Source: CAVTGO01 sp963734275 (GTDB lineage Bacteria > Actinomycetota > UBA4738 > HRBIN12). Taken from it: DNA of 64,000 nucleotides. Under the pieces are notes generated by a model. The model did no database searches. It was not told where the DNA came from and saw nothing but the letters and a program-made list of their open reading frames with translations. Positions 54,712-63,139 of this stretch are shown here, piece by piece; position 1 is the first letter of the stretch; each line of letters starts with the position of its first letter. A program made the translations under genes and the position numbers. The DNA is taken from assembly GCA_963734275.1 (NCBI GenBank), contig CAVTGO010000016.1:1-64000 (forward strand), given 5' to 3'.

Positions 54712-54782
54712 GCTTCCGAAGCCGAGGCATAGGAAGGGCGGCCGCGCCGTCGGCGCGACCGCCCGATCCCGCTGAACCCCGC

Positions 54783-55322
54783 CTAGCTAGGGAAGCTGCC
54801 GGGCCCGGAGTTGTCGTCGCCCGGGACGTCCTCGTCACCGTTGCCGGGGCCGGAGTTATCGTCGTCATCGTCGTTCTCGTCGTCGTCGTCGTCGGCGTTG
54901 CCCGGACCCGAGTTCTCGCTCGGCCCGGAGTTGTCGTCCTCTCCGTCCTGGTTACCGTTGCCGGGACCGGAGTTGTCATCGTCGGTCGCGCCGCCGCCCA
55001 CGCACTCGGGATCGTTCGCGTGCTCGACCTCGTCGCAGTTGCCCGAGACGTCGCCGCCGGGTGACGGACTGTCGCTCGGGCTCGGCGTCTCGGTGGGACT
55101 GGGCGTCTCGCTCGGGCTCGGCGTCTCGGTGGGACTGGGGGTCTCTGTGGGACTGGGGGTCTGTGTGGGACTGGGGGTCTCGCTCGGGCTGGAGGTTCCG
55201 GTCGGGGTCACGGTCGGCGTCGGCGAGTTGACCCCGCCGTTCTGCGCGAACGCCACCACGCCGATGACGCCCACCAGCGCGAACGCGGCGATCGCCGCCA
55301 CCACTCGCATCGACTTCCTCAT
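54783..55322 (-). CDS. secreted Ser/Thr/Pro- and Asp/Gly-rich low-complexity protein
   Basis: The 179-residue precursor has a signal peptide (MRVVAAIAAFALVGVIGVV), then about ten repeats of SPTETP or SPSETP (about residues 45-85), a short spacer with two cysteines (GNCDEVEHANDPECV), and a C-terminal acidic tail with repeated DDNSGPG units and runs of Asp. The Thr/Pro part may be O-glycosylated and the acidic part may bind cations; both are inferences. AAGGAGG lies five bases before ATG 55322. Eleven-bp-spaced GGCTAAG repeats lie upstream. A paralogue with the same leader is at 59243. Confidence 0.75.
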   Translation of the reverse strand: MRKSMRVVAAIAAFALVGVIGVVAFAQNGGVNSPTPTVTPTGTSSPSETPSPTQTPSPTETPSPTETPSPSETPSPTETPSPSDSPSPGGDVSGNCDEVEHANDPECVGGGATDDDNSGPGNGNQDGEDDNSGPSENSGPGNADDDDDENDDDDDNSGPGNGDEDVPGDDNSGPGSFPS

Positions 55323-55389
55323 GTCGTCCTCCTTCGTCCGGTGACGTGTCCACCGTAGGAGGAGGCGCTCCAAGGTCCGGGTCCGTTCG

Positions 55390-55407
55390 GGCTAAGCGGT
55401 GGCTAAG
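55390..55407 (-). promoter_or_regulatory. 11-bp-spaced direct repeat CTTAGCC-N4-CTTAGCC
   Basis: Two identical seven-base units, read on the minus strand, lie in the 100-bp gap upstream of the acidic protein gene. The spacing of one helical turn is typical of sites for OmpR/PhoB-type response regulators. Confidence 0.5.
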
Positions 55408-55422
55408 GATCGACGAGCGAGG

Positions 55423-55806
55423 TCAGTCGTCGCCCGAGCCGGGACCGGAGTTATCGCCCGAGCCAGATCCCGAGCCGGACGAGTCGTCCGAGCCGGAGCC
55501 CGAGCCCGAGTTGTCTGAACCCGGCCCCGAGTTGTCGCCATCGGAGCCGGAGCCCGAGTTCCCGCCGTCATCGTCGACAGACGGGGAGGGGGTCTCGGTC
55601 CGGGTGGGCTCGGGAGTCCGGTCTTCCCGATCGTCGTCGGAGCGCGACGGCGACGGCGTCGGTTCGGCCACCGGCGTGAGGACGGGAAGACCCGCAGGCT
55701 GCGAGATGTCCTGCCCGGCAAGCGCGAACGCCCCGACGGTGAGCCCGAGGGCGACGGCCAGCCCCGCTAAACCCCAACCGAGAACGACGAGAACGCGCTT
55801 GGTCAC
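55423..55806 (-). CDS. membrane-anchored or secreted Asp/Ser/Gly-rich protein
   Basis: The 127 residues begin with a hydrophobic helix (VLVVLGWGLAGLAVALGL), a Pro-rich spacer, a charged stretch (SRSDDDREDRTPE) and a tail of NSGPGS, NSGSGS and Asp units. Composition and repeat unit (DNSGPG) match the neighbouring acidic protein, although the leader differs. The GTG has TACCCT six bases upstream, with direct repeats in the -35 position. Function is unknown; the composition suggests an extended polyanionic surface segment. Confidence 0.65.
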   Translation of the reverse strand: MTKRVLVVLGWGLAGLAVALGLTVGAFALAGQDISQPAGLPVLTPVAEPTPSPSRSDDDREDRTPEPTRTETPSPSVDDDGGNSGSGSDGDNSGPGSDNSGSGSGSDDSSGSGSGSGDNSGPGSGDD

Positions 55807-55812
55807 GCCTCA

Positions 55813-55846
55813 AGGGTAGGACCCGGTGGGATAAGGGCGAGTAAAG
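55813..55846 (-). promoter_or_regulatory. activator-type promoter: direct repeat plus -10
   Basis: On the minus strand CTTTACT (55846-55840) and CTTATCC (55835-55829) are 11 bp apart and occupy the -35 region. Ten bases later comes the -10 TACCCT (55818-55813), and six bases later the GTG start. There is no -35 match, as expected for a promoter that depends on a PhoB-like activator. Confidence 0.5.
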
Positions 55847-55868
55847 ACACCTCGCGAAAGGGGAGCGC

Positions 55869-56462
55869 CTACCCGCCGATCTTCCCTCCGCACACGAGGT
55901 CGCGAGCGAGGCTCAGGAGCTCCTCGGCGCTCCTGTCCGCGATGAGGGCGTAATTCCACTCGCCATCGGTCCACGAGAGGTGGTGGGGACGGAGCCCGTT
56001 GATATCCGGGTCGGCCCACGTGAGTGCTCCGGTGTGGTCACCCACCTGCACCTCGACGGCGCGATCGTCGAGGAAGTCGAGCAGGTACTCGGGATAGCTC
56101 TCGTTGCCGCCCGCGGGGTCACGGTCGAGCTCGACCCCACCGGCCGCATGGAAGTCCGCGAGTGTCATCTCCGAGCCGATCTCCGTCTCGAGGAAGTACT
56201 GGTAGACCGCTCCGTTCCCGCTGACGACGGTCAACCGACGGGGAAGGCCGCCGATCGACGCCACCTCGGCGTCGGCGGGAACCGGCGATGGGCCCCTGCC
56301 GGTGGGGTCGATCGGGAGCTCCGGCAAGTGGCCGAGCGTGCTCTCGTATGGGGTGAACGTGTCGCTCTCGGCGATGGGACCGTCGACGGTGCCGCACCCC
56401 GAGGACGCCTCGGCTCTCGACAACACGACGGCGGTGAGCGAGACACCGATGAGCACCGGCAC
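55869..56462 (-). CDS. exported protein of unknown function in the two-component operon
   Basis: The 197 residues start with a weak export signal (VLIGVSLTAVVL) followed by a mature domain with VSGNGAVYQYFLE, PEYLLDFLDDRAVEVQVG and a C-terminal LSWTDGEWNYALIADRS that ends SLARDLVCG. The end resembles small secreted sensors or lipoproteins whose strands pack against a C-terminal helix. TAGGGT lies six bases before GTG 56462, so it may have its own leaderless message despite being only 22 bp after the kinase. A role in modulating the kinase is possible but unproven. Confidence 0.6.
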   Translation of the reverse strand: MPVLIGVSLTAVVLSRAEASSGCGTVDGPIAESDTFTPYESTLGHLPELPIDPTGRGPSPVPADAEVASIGGLPRRLTVVSGNGAVYQYFLETEIGSEMTLADFHAAGGVELDRDPAGGNESYPEYLLDFLDDRAVEVQVGDHTGALTWADPDINGLRPHHLSWTDGEWNYALIADRSAEELLSLARDLVCGGKIGG

Positions 56463-56484
56463 GGTCGAACCCTAACCCGTCCCG

Positions 56485-57891
56485 CTAACCACCGAGCGCG
56501 GAGGAGTTGGCGACCCACTCTCTTGGATCAAGGCGAAAGGCGACCTCGATGCGGGTGCCGCCGTCGGCGGGCGAGTCGACGCTGAGGGTGCCACCCCACT
56601 TCTCGGCGAGTTGGCGCGCGATCGCGAGACCCAGGCCGGTGCCGCCGCTCGGTGCTCCCTGGCCTCGGTAGAAGCGCTCGGTCACTCTTGCAAGCTCCTG
56701 GGCAGGGATCCCCGGCCCCTGGTCCTGCACGGCGAGGAACACGCGGCCGTCGTTCGAGCCGGTCTCTACGGTGACCGTGCCGGGTGCGTACGAGATCGCG
56801 TTGTCCAGCATCGTGTCGAGGATCTGATCGACGTCGGCCGGGTTCGCCTGCGCGATGCCGCCATCGCCGCGGGCGAGAAGCGTCGAATCCAGGCGTTTCG
56901 CGCGCTCGTCCCACCGATCCACGGCGCGCGCGACGACCTCGGCGAGGTCCACGCGCGTCGATGCTCCCTCCTCGACCTCGCGCGCCATGACCAGGAGTCG
57001 GTCCACGATCTCGGCCAGTCGGTCCACCTCGCGGTCGGCGGCCTCGAGCTGGTGCCGCAGCTCCTCGCTCGGAGCGTCCGCGATCGCCGACTCCAGCCGC
57101 AGCTTCATCCCGGTGAGCGGCGTCCGCAGCTGGTGGCTGGCGTTCGCGACGAACTCCCGCTGCGCCTGCACGGTGCGCTCGAGCCGGTCGGCCATCTCGT
57201 CGAACGAGTGACCGAGCTCCTCGATCTCGTCGGCACCGCCTACACCCTCGGCGCGGGCCGAGAGGTCGCCCTCGCCGAGCCGGCGTGCCGAAGCGGCCAG
57301 CCGGCGCAGCGGCTTCGAGAGCGAGCCGGCAAGGCCGAAGGCCAGCACGAGCCCCGCGGCCAGCCCGGCGAGCCCGATCGCGAGGAGCCCCAGGGTGATG
57401 CGTCGCACGTTGTCGCTGACCTGCTGCACGCTCTTCGTGATCCGGACGGCTCCGACCACGCGCCCCTCGTCGAGGACGGGCGCGGCGGTCGCGATGATGT
57501 CCTGGCCCAGGTCCTCGCTGAACCGGATCTCCGAGGTCGGGATGCCGGCCAGCGCCGACCGCAGCTCGGGACGCCCCGGGCCGACGAACGGCGTGTCGAC
57601 CGGCACCGCCCCGTCCGAGTCGGCCTGGAGCTCGCCGTCCTCGTCCACCACGACGACGCGCCCACCCACCTGGTCGGCCGCCTGCGGCATCAGCGGCGCG
57701 AGTACGTCGGGGTCGTCCACGTCTTCGGCGCCGATCTGCGCTGCCAGGCCCTGCGCCTGGATCAGCGCCTGCGTCTCCAGCTCGGCCGCGGCGCGCCGCT
57801 GCAGGTTGATCGTGAGTGGGATGCCGAGCGCCACGATCACGACCAGCAGGATGTAGGCGAAGGCCAGGACCAGCCGGCTACGGACCTTCGT
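56485..57891 (-). CDS. sensor histidine kinase
   Basis: The product of about 468 residues has two membrane helices (about 7-28 and 165-188), an extracytoplasmic sensor loop of about 135 residues, a HAMP linker, the dimerisation box FVANASHQLRTPLTG with the phospho-acceptor His, and an ATPase domain (DNAISYAP, DQGPGIP, GGTGLGLAIAR). The family start would be KVRSRLVLAFAY, but there is no ATG or GTG there. AGGAGG lies six bases before an ACG at 57891, which I take as a rare start or a sequence error for ATG. The first normal start is GTG 57840. It begins nine bases after the response regulator stop. Confidence 0.85.
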   Translation of the reverse strand, partial: TKVRSRLVLAFAYILLVVIVALGIPLTINLQRRAAAELETQALIQAQGLAAQIGAEDVDDPDVLAPLMPQAADQVGGRVVVVDEDGELQADSDGAVPVDTPFVGPGRPELRSALAGIPTSEIRFSEDLGQDIIATAAPVLDEGRVVGAVRITKSVQQVSDNVRRITLGLLAIGLAGLAAGLVLAFGLAGSLSKPLRRLAASARRLGEGDLSARAEGVGGADEIEELGHSFDEMADRLERTVQAQREFVANASHQLRTPLTGMKLRLESAIADAPSEELRHQLEAADREVDRLAEIVDRLLVMAREVEEGASTRVDLAEVVARAVDRWDERAKRLDSTLLARGDGGIAQANPADVDQILDTMLDNAISYAPGTVTVETGSNDGRVFLAVQDQGPGIPAQELARVTERFYRGQGAPSGGTGLGLAIARQLAEKWGGTLSVDSPADGGTRIEVAFRLDPREWVANSSALGG

Positions 57892-57900
57892 GGCGGCCTC

Positions 57901-58590
57901 CTACGCTTCGTCCGGCGCCAGGAACCGGAACCCGACGCCGCGCACCGTCGTGATGTAGCGGGGGTTCGAGGGATCGTCCTCGATCTTCTTGCGGAGCCAC
58001 GAGATGTGCACGTCGAGCGTCTTCGTCGGCCCGAACCAGTGCGGGTCCCACACGTCGTCCATGATCCGCTCGCGCGTGAGCACCTCGCCGGCGCTCGCCA
58101 TGAGCGCGTGGAGCAGGTCGAACTCGCGCGCGGCCAGCTCGAGAGAGTCACCCTTCTTGGTCGCGATCCGGGAGGCCGGGTCGAGGTGGAGCTCGCCGAT
58201 GTCGAGCGCGCCCTTGCGCTCGGTGACGGGTCCGCGGCGGAGGATCGCTCGGATCCGCGCGGTGAGCTCCCGCGCCGAGAAGGGCTTGACCACGTAGTCG
58301 TCGGCCCCGAGCTCGAGGCCGAGCACCTTGTCCAGCTCCTCGCCCCGCGCCGTGAGCATGATGATCGGCACGTCCGACTCCTTGCGGATCTCCTTCGCGA
58401 GATCGCGCCCATCGCCGTCGGGGAGCATGACGTCGAGCAGGATCAGGTCGGGTGGGTTCCCGCGGTAGGCCTCCCGGGCGGTGGCGAGGCTGGGTGTGAC
58501 ATCGGTGGTGAAGCCCTCGCGGTCGAGCCCCTCCGCAAGTGGCTCGGAGATGGTCGACTCGTCTTCAACAAGAAGGATCCGCGGCTTCAT
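57901..58590 (-). CDS. OmpR/PhoB-family response regulator
   Basis: The 229 residues have a receiver domain with acidic pair and phospho-acceptor Asp in LILLDVMLPDGDG, the switch Thr in IIMLTARG and the conserved Lys in VVKPFSARELTAR. A winged-helix effector follows, with TKTLDVHISWLRKKIEDDP and YITTVRGVGFRF. It is translated just before its kinase. The ATG has TAGCAT seven bases upstream and no Shine-Dalgarno, and an 11-bp-spaced repeat suggests autoregulation. Likely targets are the acidic secreted proteins downstream, inferred from similar repeat spacing. Confidence 0.92.
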   Translation of the reverse strand: MKPRILLVEDESTISEPLAEGLDREGFTTDVTPSLATAREAYRGNPPDLILLDVMLPDGDGRDLAKEIRKESDVPIIMLTARGEELDKVLGLELGADDYVVKPFSARELTARIRAILRRGPVTERKGALDIGELHLDPASRIATKKGDSLELAAREFDLLHALMASAGEVLTRERIMDDVWDPHWFGPTKTLDVHISWLRKKIEDDPSNPRYITTVRGVGFRFLAPDEA

Positions 58591-58597
58591 GTCCCTG

Positions 58598-58629
58598 ATG
58601 CTACCCGGCGCTGAATGACCACCTAATGA
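58598..58629 (-). promoter_or_regulatory. leaderless promoter of the two-component operon with direct repeat
   Basis: On the minus strand TCATTAG (58629-58623) and TCATTCA (58618-58612) are 11 bp apart. TAGCAT (58603-58598) follows after eight bases and the ATG after seven more. This layout matches the promoter at 55813 and suggests activation by an OmpR-type protein. Confidence 0.5.
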
Positions 58630-58670
58630 GTGATCGGGGTGCGGAAGTCCGAGTTAGCGTCCCGATACGT

Positions 58671-58709
58671 GGTGGACTTTCGAGGTGGACTTCCGGGTGG
58701 AAATCCAAC
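58671..58709 (+). repeat. three tandem GGTGGA-containing repeats
   Basis: GGTGGACTT occurs at 58671 and 58684, and the related GGTGGAAAT at 58696, a period of 12-13 bp. An inverted copy of the core (GGAAGTCC) is at 58643. It lies between the response regulator promoter and the DUF72 remnant and may be an operator or a duplication scar. Confidence 0.4.
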
Positions 58710-58799
58710 GTAGAAGGCCACCGCCATCCTTATCGACAAGGTGAAAGGTCAGATGAGGAGGGACGATGTCGAGGTCTCCTCCCAGATCGGGGCCGCCCC

Positions 58800-59141
58800 C
58801 TACGAGCGGAGCTCCGAGCAGTTGCGCTTGCCCTCGAGCTCCGCCGGGATCTCGCCGTGCAGGTCGTTGTATAGGGAGTCGTGGCGGGTCGGGTGGTTGG
58901 TGAGGAGCGAGTACGCCTTGACGTTGAACGTGAAGTCCTTCGGTGTGCGCTCGATCCACAGCACCGAGTTCCGCTCCGACGGCGGGAAGTAGTAGGTGGA
59001 GTCCACCTCGACGAGCGGGAACTGCTCGGCGTAGTAGCGGAGTCGAGCTTCGGCCGAGCGAGCCTCCTTCGGGTAGAAGTTCCCGTCCTTGATCAGGGTC
59101 GGATCGGTCCAGCTCGAGGTGCCGATGAGGATGTTGCCCAC
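58800..59141 (-). pseudogene. truncated second copy of the DUF72 gene
   Basis: The first 107 residues are 95 percent identical to the intact DUF72 protein at 53800, with changes at positions 26, 87, 92, 95 and 96. Then the sequence departs after KRN and stops within nine codons. About 190 residues of the barrel, including the FQFPQWF and MNNCYRDYA regions, are missing, so it cannot fold as the family does. The -10 hexamer (TAGGCT) and the GTG start are retained at the same spacing as in the parent. Confidence 0.85.
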
Positions 59142-59242
59142 GCCTCCAGCCTAGCGAGTGCGGCAGACGAAGAGCCTCCCTCGCGGCGGCTCAACGCCTC
59201 TCCGTAAGAGAGGCTCTCGCGAACTCCGAGATGCGCGGGAAG

Positions 59243-59563
59243 CTAGTCCTCGTCCTCCTCGTCCGAGTCGTCCTCGTCCTCGTCGGAGTCGTCGTCAGAG
59301 TCGTCCTCGTCGACGTCCGAGTCCTCGCCCTGGTCGTCCCCGTCCTCTCCCTGGTCGTCGTCGCCCTCGTCCGCGTCCGAGTCGACGTCGTCGGCGACCT
59401 CGTCCTCGGGTGGGTCGGTGACGGCGGAACCGGGTTCCACCGAGGTCGCGACCTCGGTCGCCGGGGCCTGATCCTCGCCGTCCGCGGCGAACGCAACGAC
59501 CCCCACAGCTTCGACCAGCACGAACGCCGCGACCGCGGCCATCACACGCATCGTTCTCTTCAT
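59243..59563 (-). CDS. secreted highly acidic Asp/Glu-rich protein
   Basis: The 106-residue precursor has a signal peptide (MRVMAAVAAFVLVEAVGVV) clearly related to that of the protein at 54783, then a short neutral spacer and a C-terminal half made almost only of Asp, Glu, Ser, Gly and Gln (units such as DDDQGEDGDD). Its predicted isoelectric point is extremely low. GAGGAGGGG lies before ATG 59563. It occupies the same position relative to the DUF72 remnant as the protein at 54783 does to the intact DUF72 gene. Cation binding at the cell surface is a reasonable guess. Confidence 0.7.
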   Translation of the reverse strand: MKRTMRVMAAVAAFVLVEAVGVVAFAADGEDQAPATEVATSVEPGSAVTDPPEDEVADDVDSDADEGDDDQGEDGDDQGEDSDVDEDDSDDDSDEDEDDSDEEDED

Positions 59564-59573
59564 GGCCTGCCCC

Positions 59574-60105
59574 TCCTCAATCGCGTATCGGCCGTTGTCA
59601 TCAGCGACCTTGAGCGAACCCTCCCCACGTCGCCCAGGCGATGTTCGAGGCAGGCACGACTGGGCGGCGAAAGATGGGCAGACGTGGCAGGGTCGCCCTA
59701 CGCGAGGGATCCATCCATCGGCCGCCATGAGTTCGGGACGATTGCTTAGACAGATTCCCGACAGCGCATGGCAGCTTCGTGTGGGATGAACAACGCGTCA
59801 GAGTTAGCGTTGTCACACGGGGACGAATTCGACGATCCCGAGTGGGGCAGACTCCATCGGCCCATTGACTCCCGAGTCATCCTTCTGGATACTGCAGTTT
59901 TAGTAGACGGAGGAGGGGACATCCGGCCTCCGGTCGGCGCCAGGGGGGGTACGCCTATGCGCGGAGCTGGACGCCAATCGCGGCGTACCGACTCCTTCGG
60001 ATCCAGTGCGGTGATTGCTGCCGTGACTCGACGCCGCTCGGGTTCCGTCCTTGCCCCGGAGCAGCACGCTTCGTTCGAGACGCCCTTCCCACAAGGCGGT
60101 GCGGA
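59574..60105. other. 532-bp region without a supported gene
   Basis: Short frames exist on both strands, but none has a recognisable domain. The sequence from about 59740 is less GC-rich than the rest of the window. It contains a good plus-strand promoter at 59865-59893 and a purine-rich run (GGAGGAGGGG, 59910-59919) that is not followed by a start codon. The predicted leader of about 200 bases before the gene at 60106 matched no riboswitch known to me. Confidence 0.5.
59865..59893 (+). promoter_or_regulatory. sigma-70-type promoter for the terminal surface-protein gene
   Basis: TTGACT (59865-59870) and GATACT (59888-59893) are separated by 17 bp, among the better housekeeping promoter matches in the window. 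Transcription would start near 59900, leaving a leader of about 205 bases. Confidence 0.55.
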
Positions 60106-61722
60106 ATGGCTCGCGTAGCGTCGAGCGCGGCACGCCCACAAGCCCTCTCACGGACGCTTCGGCTGATCGTTTCACTGATGGTGAGCGCGACGGCCCTCGT
60201 CGTACTCCCCGCTCCACCGGCTGGGGCGACCATCACGAACGTCATCGCGGCCAACGGCCTTCTCGACCCCATCGACTCAATCGAGGATAATGATGAACTC
60301 TGGGCCTACGTAACCTCCATTTCGGGCGGATACGTTTGCGTAGCGTCCCCGGGCGGCGGATGCAGCTTCGGCAGGACAAGAATCGCCCCCCTGTTCGCGA
60401 GTTTCGTCCCAATCCTCGGTGGAAACCTTCCCACTGGAACATGGCAGCTCGTCGGGACTGACCCGACAGGTCTTTTCGTGACAGCGCGATCGCAAGAGTT
60501 CACTGTCGTGTCGTGCAAGGTTCTTCATGACGACGACTGTCCCGTTGTCTTTCAGCCGAGCCCTGACTTCAAGACAGCGAAACGAAACCTGGAAGCACTT
60601 GTCGATACGACATGCAAGTTGATGAGCGTGCTCAGCCTGCTCTTGAAAGCTCGGCAGACCTTCGGGATTTCCATGGCTATCTATGGTCTTGCGGGCGGAG
60701 TATCCGGGGCACTGCTCGCGTCGCGTTTGCTGGCGCGGTCACATACGCAGCCGTCAATCTGACCGAGCCAACGAAGCTGGGAGTCCTCCAGTTTGCGTTG
60801 TGTTCGGCTCTGACGGGATTCCATGTGTTCGGCGAGTCAGGCGGTCCGGGTTTCGATGGGGTTCTCACGCACTGGGCAAACGATCTCCTGATCCCGACTA
60901 CCGGACGGTGCCATCGCAGCGCTGGTAGACGTCACTGCCTTGAGTAACCACGAACTCGGTGAACAGTTCGACAAGCTGCGCGCGCATCTGCTCGCATCGC
61001 TCAAGCGTTCGAGCGATTCCAGACCGCAGAGGCGTCGGGCGATATGCCATACGTGCATGCGCAGAGCCGTGCGGTGGCTGACAACATGCTCGAGTTCACG
61101 ACTATCGCACGGGAAGCCGCAGACGGAGTCGATGAGCTGGCCGCCGAACTGGAGACCTCATTCCCCGTGGAGGATCGGTCATTCACAGTAGACGAGCTCG
61201 CCGAGGTACAGGCCGTGCTAGAGCGCGTGGAGTCCGACGGGTTCACGAGCGAGGAGATCGCACAGCTCACGTCGCTAGGTCTCGACGAAGCGCAGATCGA
61301 GGTCCTGCGAGCCGACATGACTTACTGGGATGTTTCGTCGGCGACGCCCGGAGACAACGTCGACGATGCGCTCAATTCGCTCGCCAACGGCCTCCGCGCC
61401 GATGCTGATGCGAGCGAGGAATTGTTCAGGAGTGCCGCGGTCGCAGCGGGTTGCACAAACGCGCCACCAGTCGCGTCATTCACCGCTTCCCCTCTTCAAA
61501 GCTCCAGCGCACCGGTCGAGGTCGATTTCACGGACACCTCAACGAGCTCCGATCTGGACGCGATCGAGTCCCGTACCTGGAACTTCGGCGATGGTGTGAC
61601 GGCGGAAGGAGAAAGCACTTCCCACATCTACTTGGCCAACGGGACGTACACCGTGACCCTCACCGTGTGCGACTACCTCGAGTGCAGTCAGGCGACGAAG
61701 CAGATCTTCGTCGGCACGACCC

Positions 61723-62841
61723 CTCCGCCGAACGAACCGCCAGTCGCGAGCGGGGACTTCCTGCAGACCGTGAAGAACACGAGCGGCGATATCGACGTGC
61801 TGGCGAACGACTTCGACTTGTGAGAGCGATTTCTCTCTCCGTGACGCAGTTCGAGCAAGGCGTGCACGGGTTTGTTGCGTGCACGAACGCTGGGATCTGC
61901 CTTACACCCCCAGCTACTAACTTCACGGGCTTCGACTCGTTCACTACCGGGTTTCCGACGGGCAGGGAACAGCGACGGCGACGGTGACTGTGCTCGTTGA
62001 CTCCGAGCTGAACGTCGCACCCATCGCAGAGGACGACGTCGTCACGACTTCGAAGAACGAGACCGTTCAGTTCAACGCTCTTTGCTAACGACATCGATCT
62101 CGATGGCGGTTAGCTTTTCGGTTCGTTCTCGGCTTCTTCGGCCACGGATCGCTTCAGTGTTAGTTCTCCGGCATCTGCACGTATACGCTGGAGCAGGACT
62201 TCATCGGTTCTGACGGGTTCGACTACGACGTTTTCGACGAGCGCGGGGGCACCGACCGGGCGCACGTCCGATCACCGTTGAGGACGCGCTCCCACCCGAG
62301 AACCGCGCGCTTGTTGCTGTTGACGATGCTGTTACGATACAGGGCGGCTAGAGCGCTTCGATCTTCCCACTACAGAACGACTTCGACTCAGATGTTGATC
62401 CTCTGACGATCTGACCGGATCGATCTCAGTGTGCGAACGGTGACGTCACGTGCTTCGACACCTCATGCTTGTACAGTTTCGCTAGTGACTTCTTTGGCGA
62501 GGACTCGTTCACATACGACGTCTCCGATGGGCAAGGCGGTACGGACACCGGCACCGTAACATCATCGTTCAGAACTCGCTCTCTTCTGCGGGTTAGGACG
62601 AGATCACCACCGGAAAGGGACTGCTCGGCGAAGTTAACGTTTTTGCGAATGAGTCCGACCAGAACTAGCATGCTCTGTTGGTTGTCGATAACACGCAAGG
62701 CGCGCACGGCTCCGTTTCCTGCACCGCGGCTGGCATCTGCGCTTACACACCGGATCTCGGGTTCGTGGGAGACGACGAGTTCATGTACACGATCTCCGAT
62801 GGTTACGACGGTTCCGCTGTAGGCATCGTCACGGTCACGTC
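61723..62841 (+). repeat. four cadherin-like (tandem Ig-type) repeats
   Basis: Four units of about 90 codons share the pattern: a strand ending in VLANDFDL or similar, a GICxYTP-type centre, and FxGxDxFxYxVSDGxGGT before the next strand. Clear pieces are GSDGFDYDVFDERGGTD, GEDSFTYDVSDGQGGTD and GDDEFMYTISDGYDGSA. Such arrays build long calcium-stabilised stalks on cell-surface proteins. Confidence 0.65.
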
Positions 62842-63139
62842 AGGGAAATCCTCGACGCAGGGCTGGATTGGTTCTGGCGCGTGGATCGCGAGCTAACCTT
62901 AGCTCCGGAGATAACATCACAGCAGGCTTTCACGTGCGAGTGGAACTTCGGCGACGGCTCGGGTTCACGGATTGCGACTTCGCGCTACGTTTCACCGCGG
63001 TGGGCTCCTCCACTGCAACGCTCACGGTCGAGGTCGCGGGCGGCCCGACGGTCTCCGACGAGGTCCACGTCGAGCTCCTGCCCCTGTCCTCCGATGGCGG
63101 CGACGGCGGGATCGGCGGGAACGGCGAGGTCGTCACCGG

